Shown: piece by piece, positions 1 to 8,908 of the stretch
Numbering within the stretch: position 1 is the first letter of the stretch
Layout: each line of letters starts with the position of its first letter
Source: Rhodoferax sp.
GTDB lineage: Bacteria; Pseudomonadota; Gammaproteobacteria; Burkholderiales; Burkholderiaceae_C
Assembly: GCA_026224975.1 (NCBI GenBank)
Contig: JAMFRW010000059.1
Coordinates: forward strand, 1 to 33,533
DNA length: 33,533 nt
Direction: 5' to 3'
Position numbers and translations under genes: made by a program
The notes under the pieces: generated by a model
Databases searched by the model: none
Told to the model about the DNA's origin: nothing
Seen by the model: the letters and a program-made list of their open reading frames with translations, nothing else

Positions 1-249
1 CCAGATCACCAACGCCCCGAAGGCCGCTGCCATCAGCGCACCGGCAATGGCGCCGGCACCGAAGGCCAGCCAGTCGCTGCCGGTATGAACAGCGGTGGCG
101 AAGCCGGCCACGGCAGCGACGAGCATCATCCCTTCCGCGCCCAGGTTCAACACCCCGGCACGTTCGTTGATCAAGAGACCGATGCCCGCCAACGCGAGCA
201 CGGTGCCGGCGTTGAGCGTGGCGGCGATGAGCAGTGCGATTGCGTCCAT
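1..249 (-). CDS. ABC transporter permease (nucleoside/BMP-type), N-terminal part; truncated at window start
   Basis: Reverse translation from ATG at 249 gives MDAIALLIAATLNAGTVLALAGIGLLINERAGVLNLGAEGMMLVAAVAGF..., typical of the second permease of BmpA/NupQ-type ABC importers; open to the window edge. Confidence 0.88.
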   Translation of the reverse strand, partial: MDAIALLIAATLNAGTVLALAGIGLLINERAGVLNLGAEGMMLVAAVAGFATAVHTGSDWLAFGAGAIAGALMAAAFGALVIW

Positions 250-335
250 CTCAGTGGCTCCGGGTTGGGGTGTTCGACATGCGATGTGTGAGCGACGGGT
301 TGCTCGCGCGAAGTTTCGTCTGGCTCTTGTGCGCG

Positions 336-640
336 GCGCGGCAGGGGGTGCGCGGCGTGGTCTCACGCTGGTGCGGTCGGCGGGTACGCCGACTGCGCTG
401 CGCGGCCCAGGGCCAGAGGCCCTGGGCCCTCGCCAGGCACAAACAGTCCTCAAGACTGTTTATGTCCGGGCTCGGTGCTCGGTCCGGGGTCGCGTCGCCG
501 AACTCACCCCGCTCGCCGAGGCGAGCTAAGTTCGAACAACCGCAACGAGTCAGTTCACGGAGCGCGCAAAGCGCGCCGACCCCGGCCCTGTGCGTCTCCT
601 CGCCCCACAGTGAGGCTCCACCGCGCACCCCCTGCCGCGC
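336..640. repeat. Structured intergenic element bounded by a 20-bp perfect inverted repeat and containing serial hairpins
   Basis: GCGCGGCAGGGGGTGCGCGG (336-355) versus CCGCGCACCCCCTGCCGCGC (621-640); inner stems at 373-396, 404-428, 441-461, 511-526, 562-576 and 484-492/577-585. Confidence 0.85.
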
Positions 641-731
641 AGAACCGGCTTTGTGTGTTTGGGCGGAAGAGCCCACAATGTCGTCACCGTGAAGCGGGCG
701 GGCTGCGATGATCGAATCGAAGCATCCCATT

Positions 732-1856
732 TCAAGCCCCTTTCCCGGTCTTGAGCGCAGCAGCATTCAAATGCGCAGCGCTACCGGAGAGTGAAGGGGC
801 ACGAGACGACCAACGCACCCGATAATGAATCAGCGTGTCGCAAGCCAGCAGCGTGAAGAGCAGCAAGCCCTGGAACACGCCGGTCAGCGATTTGGGCAGG
901 CCGAGGCGGGACTGTGCAAGCTCGCCGCCGATGTAGAACATGCTCATGAGGATCGCCGAGAAGACGATGCCGACGGGGTGCAGACGGCCGACGTAGGCCA
1001 CGATGATCGCGGCGAAGCCGTAGCCTGCCGGCACGTAGGGCGTGAGCTGACCGAGCGGGCCTGCGGCTTCCAAACCGCCAGCCAGGCCGGCCATGCCACC
1101 GGAGATGAGTAGCGCAATCCACAGTGCGGCGCGTGACGAAAAGCCTGCGTACTTGGCCGCAGCCGGCGCAAGCCCGCCCACCTGCAACTGGAAGCCGCGA
1201 TAGGTGCGGAACAGGAACACCCAGAACACCGCCACGCTCGCCACGGCGATCAGCACGCCGATGTTGAGCCGCATGCCGTCGAAGAGCCGCGGGATCTTGG
1301 TGACTGCCAGGAAGGTGATGGTCTGGGGGAAGTTGTAGCCGGCCGGGTCTTTCCACGGGCCGTAGATAAGGTAGCCGAGCACGAACTCGGCCACGTAGAC
1401 CAGCATCAGGCTCACCAGAATTTCATTGGCGTTGAAGCGGTCTCGCAACAATGCCACGATGCCGGCCCACAGCATGCCGCCGACCACGCCGGCCAGCAGG
1501 ATCGGGATGACGATCCAGCGGCCGGTTTCCGGCCCGGCCTGCATCGCGACCCAGCCGCTGAAGAGGGCACCGAGGATGAACTGCCCTTCGGCGCCGATGT
1601 TCCACACATTGGAGCGGAAGCACACCGCCAGCCCGAGCGCGATCAGCAACAGTGGCGTGGCCTTGACAGCCAGTTCCGAGAGCGCATAGCCGCTCTTCAA
1701 CGGCTCCACGAAGAACATCTGCAACCCGCGCAACGGGTCCTTGCCCAGCATCATGAACAGGGCCACGCCGATCAGCACCGTGATGGCGAGAGCGAGCAGA
1801 GGCGAGGCGATCGACATCACCTTGGACGGCTGCGGGCGCGCTTCGAGCTTAAGCAT
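732..1856 (-). CDS. ABC transporter permease (nucleoside/BMP-type)
   Basis: 374-aa ORF with multiple TM segments and a conserved CFRSNVWNIGAEGQFILGALFSGW motif; overlaps the end of the ATPase gene by 8 bp. Confidence 0.92.
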   Translation of the reverse strand: MLKLEARPQPSKVMSIASPLLALAITVLIGVALFMMLGKDPLRGLQMFFVEPLKSGYALSELAVKATPLLLIALGLAVCFRSNVWNIGAEGQFILGALFSGWVAMQAGPETGRWIVIPILLAGVVGGMLWAGIVALLRDRFNANEILVSLMLVYVAEFVLGYLIYGPWKDPAGYNFPQTITFLAVTKIPRLFDGMRLNIGVLIAVASVAVFWVFLFRTYRGFQLQVGGLAPAAAKYAGFSSRAALWIALLISGGMAGLAGGLEAAGPLGQLTPYVPAGYGFAAIIVAYVGRLHPVGIVFSAILMSMFYIGGELAQSRLGLPKSLTGVFQGLLLFTLLACDTLIHYRVRWSSRAPSLSGSAAHLNAAALKTGKGA

Positions 1857-3444
1857 GGGCCACCTCCTTCGCGGCGTGGGCGCCGTCCTTCGGCCAGAGG
1901 CCGCTCATCCATTCGCCGATCATCTCGATCGTGGCTTGCGAAGTCGGCACGCTGGGCGACAAACGCCCCTGCGCGATCACCACCAGGCGGTCCGAGATTT
2001 CGAACAACTCGTCGAGCTCCTCGCTGACGATCAAGAGCGCGCAGCCCTCGTCACGCAGCTTCAGCAGCGCCCCGCGAATCTGCGCAGCGGCGCCCACGTC
2101 CACACCCCAAGTGGGTTGCGAAACGATCAACAGCTTCGGGCTGGCATCGATCTCGCGGCCGACGATGAACTTCTGCAGGTTGCCGCCCGAAAGGCTCTTG
2201 GCCGCCGCATCCGGCCCGCCGGCCTTCACGTTGTATTTGCGAATCAAGTCCTCGGCCAGTTTTTGCACCTGGCCCATCGCGATCCAGCCGCTCTTGCCGA
2301 CGGCCTCGGTGCGCGTGAGCAGCGTGTTCTGCGCCAGCGAAAGCGTGGGCACCGCGCCGCGGCCGAGGCGCTCTTCGGGCACGAAATTGAGGCCCAGGTT
2401 GCGACGCTGGCGCGGGCGCGTTTGCGAGATGTCTTTGCCGAACAACTGGATCGAGCCAGCCGGTGCACGCGTGTCTTCGCCCGAGAGCGCAGCCATGAAT
2501 TCCTGCTGGCCGTTGCCCGAGACGCCGGCCACGCCGACGATCTCACCGGCGAGCACTTGCAGCGCGATGTCGGCGAGCGTGGTACCGAAGGGTGACTGCT
2601 TGGCGAGGCTCAAGCCCTTCAGTTCCAACGCGACCGCGCCGAGTTTCGATTGGATGTGCTGCAACTGCGGCGGCTCGGCGCCGATCATCAGGCGCGAGAG
2701 GCTGGCGTTGGTTTCTTTCGTGGGATCGACCTCACCGGTGACCTTGCCGCCGCGCAGCACGGTGCAGTTGTGGCACAGCGCGCGGATCTCGTCGAGCTTG
2801 TGGCTGATGTAGAGGATGCTGCAGCCTTCGCTCGCGAGCTTGCGCAGCGTGACGAAGAGTTTTTCGACCGCTTGCGGCGTGAGCACCGAGGTGGGCTCAT
2901 CCAGGATCAGGCACTTGGGGTTGGTCATCAGCGCGCGCACGATCTCCACACGCTGGCGCTCGCCGACCGAGAGCGAATGCACCGGCCGCAGCGGCTCCAC
3001 ATCCAGCCCGTAGCCCTTGGAGACCTGCGTGATGCGCTGGGTGACTTCGGCGAGCGAGAGCGACTTGTCGAGGCCGAGCCACACGTTCTCGGCCGCGGTG
3101 AGCGTGTCGAACAGGCTGAAGTGCTGGAACACCATGCTGATGCCCAGCGTGCGCGCCTCTTGCGGGTTGCGGATGTTCACGGCCTGGCCGTTCCAGCGGA
3201 TCTCGCCTTCATCGGGCCGCACGGCGCCGTAGATCATCTTCATCATGGTCGACTTGCCGGCACCGTTCTCGCCGAGCACGGCGTGGATTTCGCCGGGCTG
3301 CACACGCAGGTTCACGCGGTCGTTGGCCTTGACGGCCGGGTACTGCTTGCTGATGTCGACGAGTTCGAGTCGCAACACGGGCTTCTCCGGTAGAAAACAT
3401 TCGGGGCGGCTTTCGAATGAAGCACGGCCGGGGGCCAGCGTCAA
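1849..3444 (-). CDS. ABC transporter ATP-binding protein with two nucleotide-binding domains (purine/nucleoside uptake type); true start may be a GTG near 3379
   Basis: Walker A GENGAGKST, signature LSVGERQRVEI and LSGGNLQKFIVGREI, Walker B CLILDEPTSVL; adjacent to two cognate permeases. Confidence 0.93.
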   Translation of the reverse strand: MTLAPGRASFESRPECFLPEKPVLRLELVDISKQYPAVKANDRVNLRVQPGEIHAVLGENGAGKSTMMKMIYGAVRPDEGEIRWNGQAVNIRNPQEARTLGISMVFQHFSLFDTLTAAENVWLGLDKSLSLAEVTQRITQVSKGYGLDVEPLRPVHSLSVGERQRVEIVRALMTNPKCLILDEPTSVLTPQAVEKLFVTLRKLASEGCSILYISHKLDEIRALCHNCTVLRGGKVTGEVDPTKETNASLSRLMIGAEPPQLQHIQSKLGAVALELKGLSLAKQSPFGTTLADIALQVLAGEIVGVAGVSGNGQQEFMAALSGEDTRAPAGSIQLFGKDISQTRPRQRRNLGLNFVPEERLGRGAVPTLSLAQNTLLTRTEAVGKSGWIAMGQVQKLAEDLIRKYNVKAGGPDAAAKSLSGGNLQKFIVGREIDASPKLLIVSQPTWGVDVGAAAQIRGALLKLRDEGCALLIVSEELDELFEISDRLVVIAQGRLSPSVPTSQATIEMIGEWMSGLWPKDGAHAAKEVAHA

Positions 3445-3492
3445 TCGGGTGCCGCAGCAACGGCTCGCGGTATCGATGGAGTGTTAAACCAT

Positions 3493-4788
3493 TCAGCCGC
3501 CGCCGAGGTAGATGAACTTGCCGAGGAAGACCGCCGCGATGATCCACACCATCCAGTGCACGCCCCTGGCCTTGCCGGTGAAAAGCTTCAGCGCCGCATA
3601 GGTGATGAAGCCGAAAGCGAGGCCGTTGGCGATGTTGTAGGTGAAAGGCATCATCAGCGCCGTGACGGCCGCGGGGATGACTTCGGTGGTCTCGTCCCAG
3701 TCCAGTTCTGTCAGTTCCCTAAGCATTAAACAGGCCACGAAGAGCAGCGCCGGTGCGGTGGCATAGGCCGGCACCGAGCCGGCGAGCGGCGAGATGACGA
3801 GGCAGGCGAGGAAGAGGATCGCCACCGTCAGCGCCGTCAAGCCGGTGCGCCCGCCGGCCTGCACGCCGGCTGCGCTTTCCACATAGGCCGTGGTGCTGGA
3901 GGTGCCGAGCAGCGAGCCGGCGAAGATGGCGACGCTGTCGGCCAGCAGCGCCTTGTTGAGCCGTTCCATCTTGCCCGGCACCAGCAGGCCGGCGCGCTTG
4001 GCCACGCCCATCAGCGTGCCGGTGGCATCGAAGAGTTCCACCAAGAAGAAGACCAGCACCACGTTCAAAAGGCCACCGGCGAGTGCGCCCTTGATGTCGA
4101 GCTTGAGAAAGGTCGGCTCGATCGACGGTGGCGGCGAGAAGATGCCGTGGAACTCATTGCCGCCGAAGACGAAGGAGGCCAGCGTGACGGCGACGATGCC
4201 GATCAGAATCGCGCCCGGCACCTTGAGCCGGTCGAGCACGACGATCAGGATGAAGCCGATCGAAGCCAGCGCCACCGGTGCGGTGTGCAGGTCGCCGAGG
4301 GTCACGAAGGTGGCATCCGACTTGGCGACGATGCCGGCGCTCTTGAGCGCGATGATCGCGAGGAAGAGCCCGATGCCGACAGTGATCGCGACCCGTATCG
4401 AATGCGGTATGCCGCGGATGATCAACTCGCGGAGGCCAAACAGCGTGACGATCAGGAAGAGGCAACCCGAGATGAACACCGCGCCGAGTGCCGTCTGCCA
4501 GGTGAAGCCCATGTGCAGCACGACCACGAAGGCGAAGTACGCGTTGAGCCCCATGCCCGGCGCGAGCGCGATCGGGTAGTTGGCGTAGAGCGCCATGATG
4601 CCGGTGCCGAGTGCGGCGATCAGGCAGGTGGCGACGAACACCGATTCCTTCGGCATGCCGGCCGCACCGAGGATGGAAGGGTTGACGAAGATGATGTAGG
4701 CCATCGTCAGGAAGGTCGTCAGGCCGGCGACGACTTCGGTCCTGACGTTGGTGTTGTGCTCTCGCAGCTTGAAAAGTCTCTCTAACAT
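3493..4788 (-). CDS. NCS2 family permease, AzgA/GhxP-like (adenine/guanine/hypoxanthine)
   Basis: 431-aa ORF, N-terminus MLERLFKLREHNTNVRTEVVAGLTTFLTMAYIIFVNPSILGAAGMP and GTSSTTAYVESAAGVQAGGRTGLTALT are hallmarks of AzgA-type purine permeases. Confidence 0.93.
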   Translation of the reverse strand: MLERLFKLREHNTNVRTEVVAGLTTFLTMAYIIFVNPSILGAAGMPKESVFVATCLIAALGTGIMALYANYPIALAPGMGLNAYFAFVVVLHMGFTWQTALGAVFISGCLFLIVTLFGLRELIIRGIPHSIRVAITVGIGLFLAIIALKSAGIVAKSDATFVTLGDLHTAPVALASIGFILIVVLDRLKVPGAILIGIVAVTLASFVFGGNEFHGIFSPPPSIEPTFLKLDIKGALAGGLLNVVLVFFLVELFDATGTLMGVAKRAGLLVPGKMERLNKALLADSVAIFAGSLLGTSSTTAYVESAAGVQAGGRTGLTALTVAILFLACLVISPLAGSVPAYATAPALLFVACLMLRELTELDWDETTEVIPAAVTALMMPFTYNIANGLAFGFITYAALKLFTGKARGVHWMVWIIAAVFLGKFIYLGGG

Positions 4789-4816
4789 GTGTCTTGTCTC
4801 CGATTGTTTTGAGGGA

Positions 4817-6160
4817 TCAGGCAGTCGCGAGCCGGTCGATGCCGGCTACATACGCTGCCTTCAGGTTGCGCTCATCCGAGAGCGTCAACCATGCGAACAC
4901 TTTTTCGTGCAGGGCCGTCGCCACCTCGTGGCGGCGCGTGGCGACCGGGCCGACGGCCCACTCCCAAACGCACACGTCGGCGGTACGGCCGATTTCCAGC
5001 GAGCCGATTTCGTCCTCCAGATGCAGCGCTTCGGCAGAGCCCAGCGTGGCGGCATGCAATGCCTTCCAGGCGGTGAGCCGCTGGCCGGCCATGGCCTGCA
5101 CCTTATAGGCATCGGCCAACGTGCGCTGCATGGAGAGGCCGGTGCCGCCGCCCACATCGCTCGCCACGCTCACGGCCGCGCCACCTTCGATGGCAGCACG
5201 CCAATCGAACAGGCCGCTGCCGAGGAAGAGGTTGGAGGACGGGCTGTGCGCGATCTGCGCGCCGGTCTCGCGGATGACGGCGCGGTCGTTGTCGTCGAGC
5301 CAGATGCCATGCGCCAGCACGCTGCGCGAATGCATCAGGCCGGCGCGTGCGTACACATCCAGGTAGCTGCGCGCCTCGGGGAAGAGCTCGCGCACCCAGG
5401 CGACTTCATCGCGATTTTCGGCCACGTGGGTCTGCATGTAGATGCTGGGGTAGGCGGCGCAGAGCTTGCCGGCCATCACCAGTTGCTCCGGCGTGCTGGT
5501 GGGCGCGAAGCGCACGGTCACGGCGTAGGCCAGGCGGTCCTTGCCGTGCCAGCGGTCGATGAGGTCGATGCAATCGGCCTCGGCCAGAGGAACGTCGTCG
5601 CGCAGGCCATCGGGCGCATGGCGGTCCATCAGCACCTTGCCGGTGATGAGGCGCATGCCGCGGGCTTGTGCCCCGGCAAAGAGCTTGTCGGCGCTGACCT
5701 TGTGCACGGTGGGAAAGACGACGGCGCTGGTCGTGCCGCTGGCCAGCAGCGCATCGAGAAATCGCGCCGCGCCGGCTTCGGCTTCGTGCGGATCGGCAAA
5801 GCGCATCTCGGCCGGGAAGGTGTAGGTCTCGAGCCAGTCGAGCAGCGCCGTGCCGTAGCTCGCGATCACGTCGATCTGCGGGCTGTGCACGTGGGTGTCG
5901 ATGAAGCCGGGCATCAGCAACTTGCCGGCATGGTCGACCTGCCGCCAGCTGGCATCCGGCGTTTGCGCGGCCGGCTGCGCGCCAACGATGCGGCCGCCTT
6001 CGATCAGCAGCCAGTGGTCGGGCCGGTAGCGCACTGCGGGCGATTCGATCGCGCCCCATTCCGGGGGGCCGGTGAAATCGAGCAGGTCGCCACGGAGTGC
6101 CAAACGAGCGGCAACACGCTGGGCCGGGGAAGATGAAGCAGTGCTCATGGGCGGACTCAT
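4817..6160 (-). CDS. guaD: Guanine deaminase
   Basis: 447-aa amidohydrolase; PGFIDTHVHSPQIDVIASYGTALLDWLETYTFPAE and THVAENRDEV/HGIWL motifs characteristic of guanine deaminase. ATGA overlap with upstream LysR gene. Confidence 0.93.
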   Translation of the reverse strand: MSPPMSTASSSPAQRVAARLALRGDLLDFTGPPEWGAIESPAVRYRPDHWLLIEGGRIVGAQPAAQTPDASWRQVDHAGKLLMPGFIDTHVHSPQIDVIASYGTALLDWLETYTFPAEMRFADPHEAEAGAARFLDALLASGTTSAVVFPTVHKVSADKLFAGAQARGMRLITGKVLMDRHAPDGLRDDVPLAEADCIDLIDRWHGKDRLAYAVTVRFAPTSTPEQLVMAGKLCAAYPSIYMQTHVAENRDEVAWVRELFPEARSYLDVYARAGLMHSRSVLAHGIWLDDNDRAVIRETGAQIAHSPSSNLFLGSGLFDWRAAIEGGAAVSVASDVGGGTGLSMQRTLADAYKVQAMAGQRLTAWKALHAATLGSAEALHLEDEIGSLEIGRTADVCVWEWAVGPVATRRHEVATALHEKVFAWLTLSDERNLKAAYVAGIDRLATA

Positions 6161-7167
6161 TGCAAGTTTGGGGCAGAGGCCGCGTCGCGCCGCCGCACCA
6201 TGCCGTGCGTGGCAAGGCCGCGGGCCACGTCGCGCACCTGCTCACGCAGCCAGCGCAGCGAGGCCGAGGCGTGCGTGAGGTCATGCCAGAGCTGGTAGTA
6301 GGTGAGCGCAGGGAAAGGCGCGGGGCAGCGCACCACCTTCACCGGCAGCGTGTCGGTATAGCGCGAGCAGAAGAGGCGGCCTGTGGTGAGCACCAGCAAG
6401 CTCTGCGCCACCATCAGCGGGATCAGGCTGAAGTGCGCGCTGCGCACCACGATGTTGCGCGAGAGGCCGAGCGATTCGAGGTGCTCGTCGATCACGCCCG
6501 GCGCCGCGCCTTGCAGGCCGGCGTGCAGCGGCGTGGGCGCCACATGCTCGCAGGCGAGGTAGCGCTCGACCGTCCAGGCGCGGGTGCCGGCGCTGCGGGC
6601 CACGGGGTTGTCGTCGGCCACCAGGCAGACGATCTCGTCGGACATCAGGCGGCCCAGGTGCAGTTCTTCGGGCGGCTGCAGCCAATTGCCGATGACCAGA
6701 TCGACCTCGCCGGCCGCCAGGCTGCGCCGGTAGTCGAAGCCGCCCGAGAGCGGCATCAATTCGAGCCGCACGCCGGGCGCGGCGCGCTTGAGCTGCACCA
6801 CCAGCTCGGGCAGGAAGAGCGGATCGAGGTAATCGCTCGCGGCAATGCGAAAGGTGGTGTCGCTCGCCAGCGGGTCGAAGCCGCGCTGGCGCGAACGGGG
6901 GCTGAAGAGGCGGTCGGCGTCGTCGAGCAGGCGGGTGGCCGGGTCCAGCAATTGCAACGCGATGGCGGTGGGCGTCATGCCGTTGCCGGCGCGCACCAGC
7001 AACGGGTCTCCCGTCAACTGCCGCAGCCTTTTCAGTTGGGCACTCACGGCGGGCTGCGTGCTGTTCAAGCGCATGGCGGCCCGGGAAACGCTGCGTTCGG
7101 TGATCAAGGTCTGCAACACCCGTATGAGGTAGATCTCGATCTTGTCGAAAGCCGGGCGTGCTGTCAT
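6157..7167 (-). CDS. LysR family transcriptional regulator
   Basis: N-terminal HTH LIRVLQTLITERSVSRAAMRLNSTQPAVSAQLKRLRQLTGDPLLVR; divergent from xdhA and overlapping guaD by 4 bp. Confidence 0.93.
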   Translation of the reverse strand: MTARPAFDKIEIYLIRVLQTLITERSVSRAAMRLNSTQPAVSAQLKRLRQLTGDPLLVRAGNGMTPTAIALQLLDPATRLLDDADRLFSPRSRQRGFDPLASDTTFRIAASDYLDPLFLPELVVQLKRAAPGVRLELMPLSGGFDYRRSLAAGEVDLVIGNWLQPPEELHLGRLMSDEIVCLVADDNPVARSAGTRAWTVERYLACEHVAPTPLHAGLQGAAPGVIDEHLESLGLSRNIVVRSAHFSLIPLMVAQSLLVLTTGRLFCSRYTDTLPVKVVRCPAPFPALTYYQLWHDLTHASASLRWLREQVRDVARGLATHGMVRRRDAASAPNLQ

Positions 7168-7281
7168 ATGGCCAGAAGCATATCTACTATGGATCTTGAT
7201 GTATACCGTTGGCGCGGAAAGCGACTAAGTTTCGATTGATCAGCGCGCCCGAATCACATTCATCTCTTTCGTCCACCCGAG

Positions 7282-8883
7282 TTGCTCATGGAAAACTGCC
7301 CCATCCGTTTCTTTCACCGTGGCGCCGTCGTCGAAGTCACCGGCGCGCACCCCACCCGCAGCGTGCTCGACTGGCTGCGTGAAGACGCGCGCTGCACCGG
7401 CACCAAGGAAGGCTGCAACGAAGGCGATTGCGGCGCCTGCACCGTCGTCATCGGCGAGTTGCCCCAGCATGCAGGCAGCAGCGGCTCGGCGGTGCGCGGG
7501 CTGAACCTGCGCACCGTCAACTCCTGCATCCAGTTCCTGCCGACGCTGGATGGCAAGGCGCTGTTCACGGTGGAAGACTTGAACGCGATGACTCCGGCGC
7601 CGGCTGTTGCTCGTGCGGCCGAAGCGCTGCACCCGGTGCAACAGGCGATGGTCGAGTGCCACGGCTCGCAGTGCGGGTTCTGCACGCCGGGCTTCGTGAT
7701 GTCGCTCTGGTCGACCTATGAGCGCAGCAGCGCTTGCGGCATGCAACCAACGCGCCAGCAACTGGCCGACGAACTCTCGGGCAACCTGTGTCGCTGCACT
7801 GGCTACCGGCCGATCCTCGATGCCGGCCAGCGCATGTTCGACCTGCCCGCCGTGGCGCTCGACACGGCGCCTGTCATCGAGGCCTTGACATCACTGCAAG
7901 CGGGCGAAGCATCGCCGACCTTCGACTACGCCGCGGCCAACCCCAAGAACCGCCTCGACCACTTCCACGCGCCGAAAACGCTCACCGCCCTCGCCGAACT
8001 GCGCGAGCACAACCCCAAGGCGCAACTGCTGGCCGGCTCGACCGATGTGGGCCTCTGGGTCAACAAGATGTTCCGCGACCTCGGCGACATCATCTACGTG
8101 GGCGATGTGGACGAACTCAAGACCATCGAAGAACGCAGCACCGCGCACGGCAATGAGCTCTACATCGGCGCCGGCGCCTCGCTCGAATCGGCTTGGCGCG
8201 CACTTGCCGAGCGCGTGCCGTCGCTGACCGACGTGTGGCTGCGCTTTGCGTCGCCGCCCATCCGCAACGCCGGCACCATGGGCGGCAACGTGGCCAACGG
8301 GTCGCCCATCGGCGATTCGCCGCCGGTGCTGATGTCGCTGGACGCGCAGATCGAACTGCGCCGTGGCGCGCGCGTGCGCCGCATGCCCCTGGAAGCCTTC
8401 TACCTCGACTACATGAAGAACGAGCTCGAGGCCGGCGAGTTCGTGCAGGGGCTGGCGATTCCTGTCGAGGCGATGTCACGCCAGGTGCGCGCCTACAAGA
8501 TCAGCAAGCGTTTCGATTGCGACATCTCGGCGCTGCTCGGTGGGTTTGCGATCGCACTCGACGGCGATGTGGTGAAGGAGGTTCGCCTGGCGTTCGGCGG
8601 CATGGCGGCCACCGTCAAGCGTGGTGCGAAGGCCGAAGCGGCGCTCGTCGGCAAGGCCTGGTCGCAAGAGACAGTGAATGCCGCCAAGGCCGCGCTCGCC
8701 GAAGACTTCAAGCCGCTCTCCGACATGCGCGCCAGCGCCGCCTATCGCCTGCAAGTGGCGCAGAATTTGTTGCAGCGCTTCTGGCTCGAAACCCGCCGCG
8801 TCGACCCGCTGCCGGCTGCGGCCACGAGCGTGTGGAGCGTGATGCCGCACGACACGTCCATCGCCATCCGCGTGGTTGCGTGA
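7282..8883 (+). CDS. xdhA: Xanthine dehydrogenase small subunit (2Fe-2S and FAD domains)
   Basis: CTGTKEGCNEGDCGACTVVIGEL and CGFCTPGFVMSL...GNLCRCTGYRPILDA iron-sulfur motifs, plus FAD domain IRNAGTMGGNVANGSPIGDSPPVL. First ATG at 7288. Confidence 0.96.
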   Translation: MLMENCPIRFFHRGAVVEVTGAHPTRSVLDWLREDARCTGTKEGCNEGDCGACTVVIGELPQHAGSSGSAVRGLNLRTVNSCIQFLPTLDGKALFTVEDLNAMTPAPAVARAAEALHPVQQAMVECHGSQCGFCTPGFVMSLWSTYERSSACGMQPTRQQLADELSGNLCRCTGYRPILDAGQRMFDLPAVALDTAPVIEALTSLQAGEASPTFDYAAANPKNRLDHFHAPKTLTALAELREHNPKAQLLAGSTDVGLWVNKMFRDLGDIIYVGDVDELKTIEERSTAHGNELYIGAGASLESAWRALAERVPSLTDVWLRFASPPIRNAGTMGGNVANGSPIGDSPPVLMSLDAQIELRRGARVRRMPLEAFYLDYMKNELEAGEFVQGLAIPVEAMSRQVRAYKISKRFDCDISALLGGFAIALDGDVVKEVRLAFGGMAATVKRGAKAEAALVGKAWSQETVNAAKAALAEDFKPLSDMRASAAYRLQVAQNLLQRFWLETRRVDPLPAAATSVWSVMPHDTSIAIRVVA

Positions 8884-8908
8884 GTCACAAGAATTCGAGG
8901 ACATCGCC

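Noticed and set aside
251-766. 171-aa minus-strand ORF in the gap between ABC permease genes
   Set aside because: Overlaps the end of the permease gene and spans serial hairpins; translation looks like a repeat-derived spurious frame with no domain. The DNA is kept as a structural finding instead.
4748-6136. 462-aa plus-strand ORF opposite guaD
   Set aside because: Antisense shadow of guaD; no domain signature.
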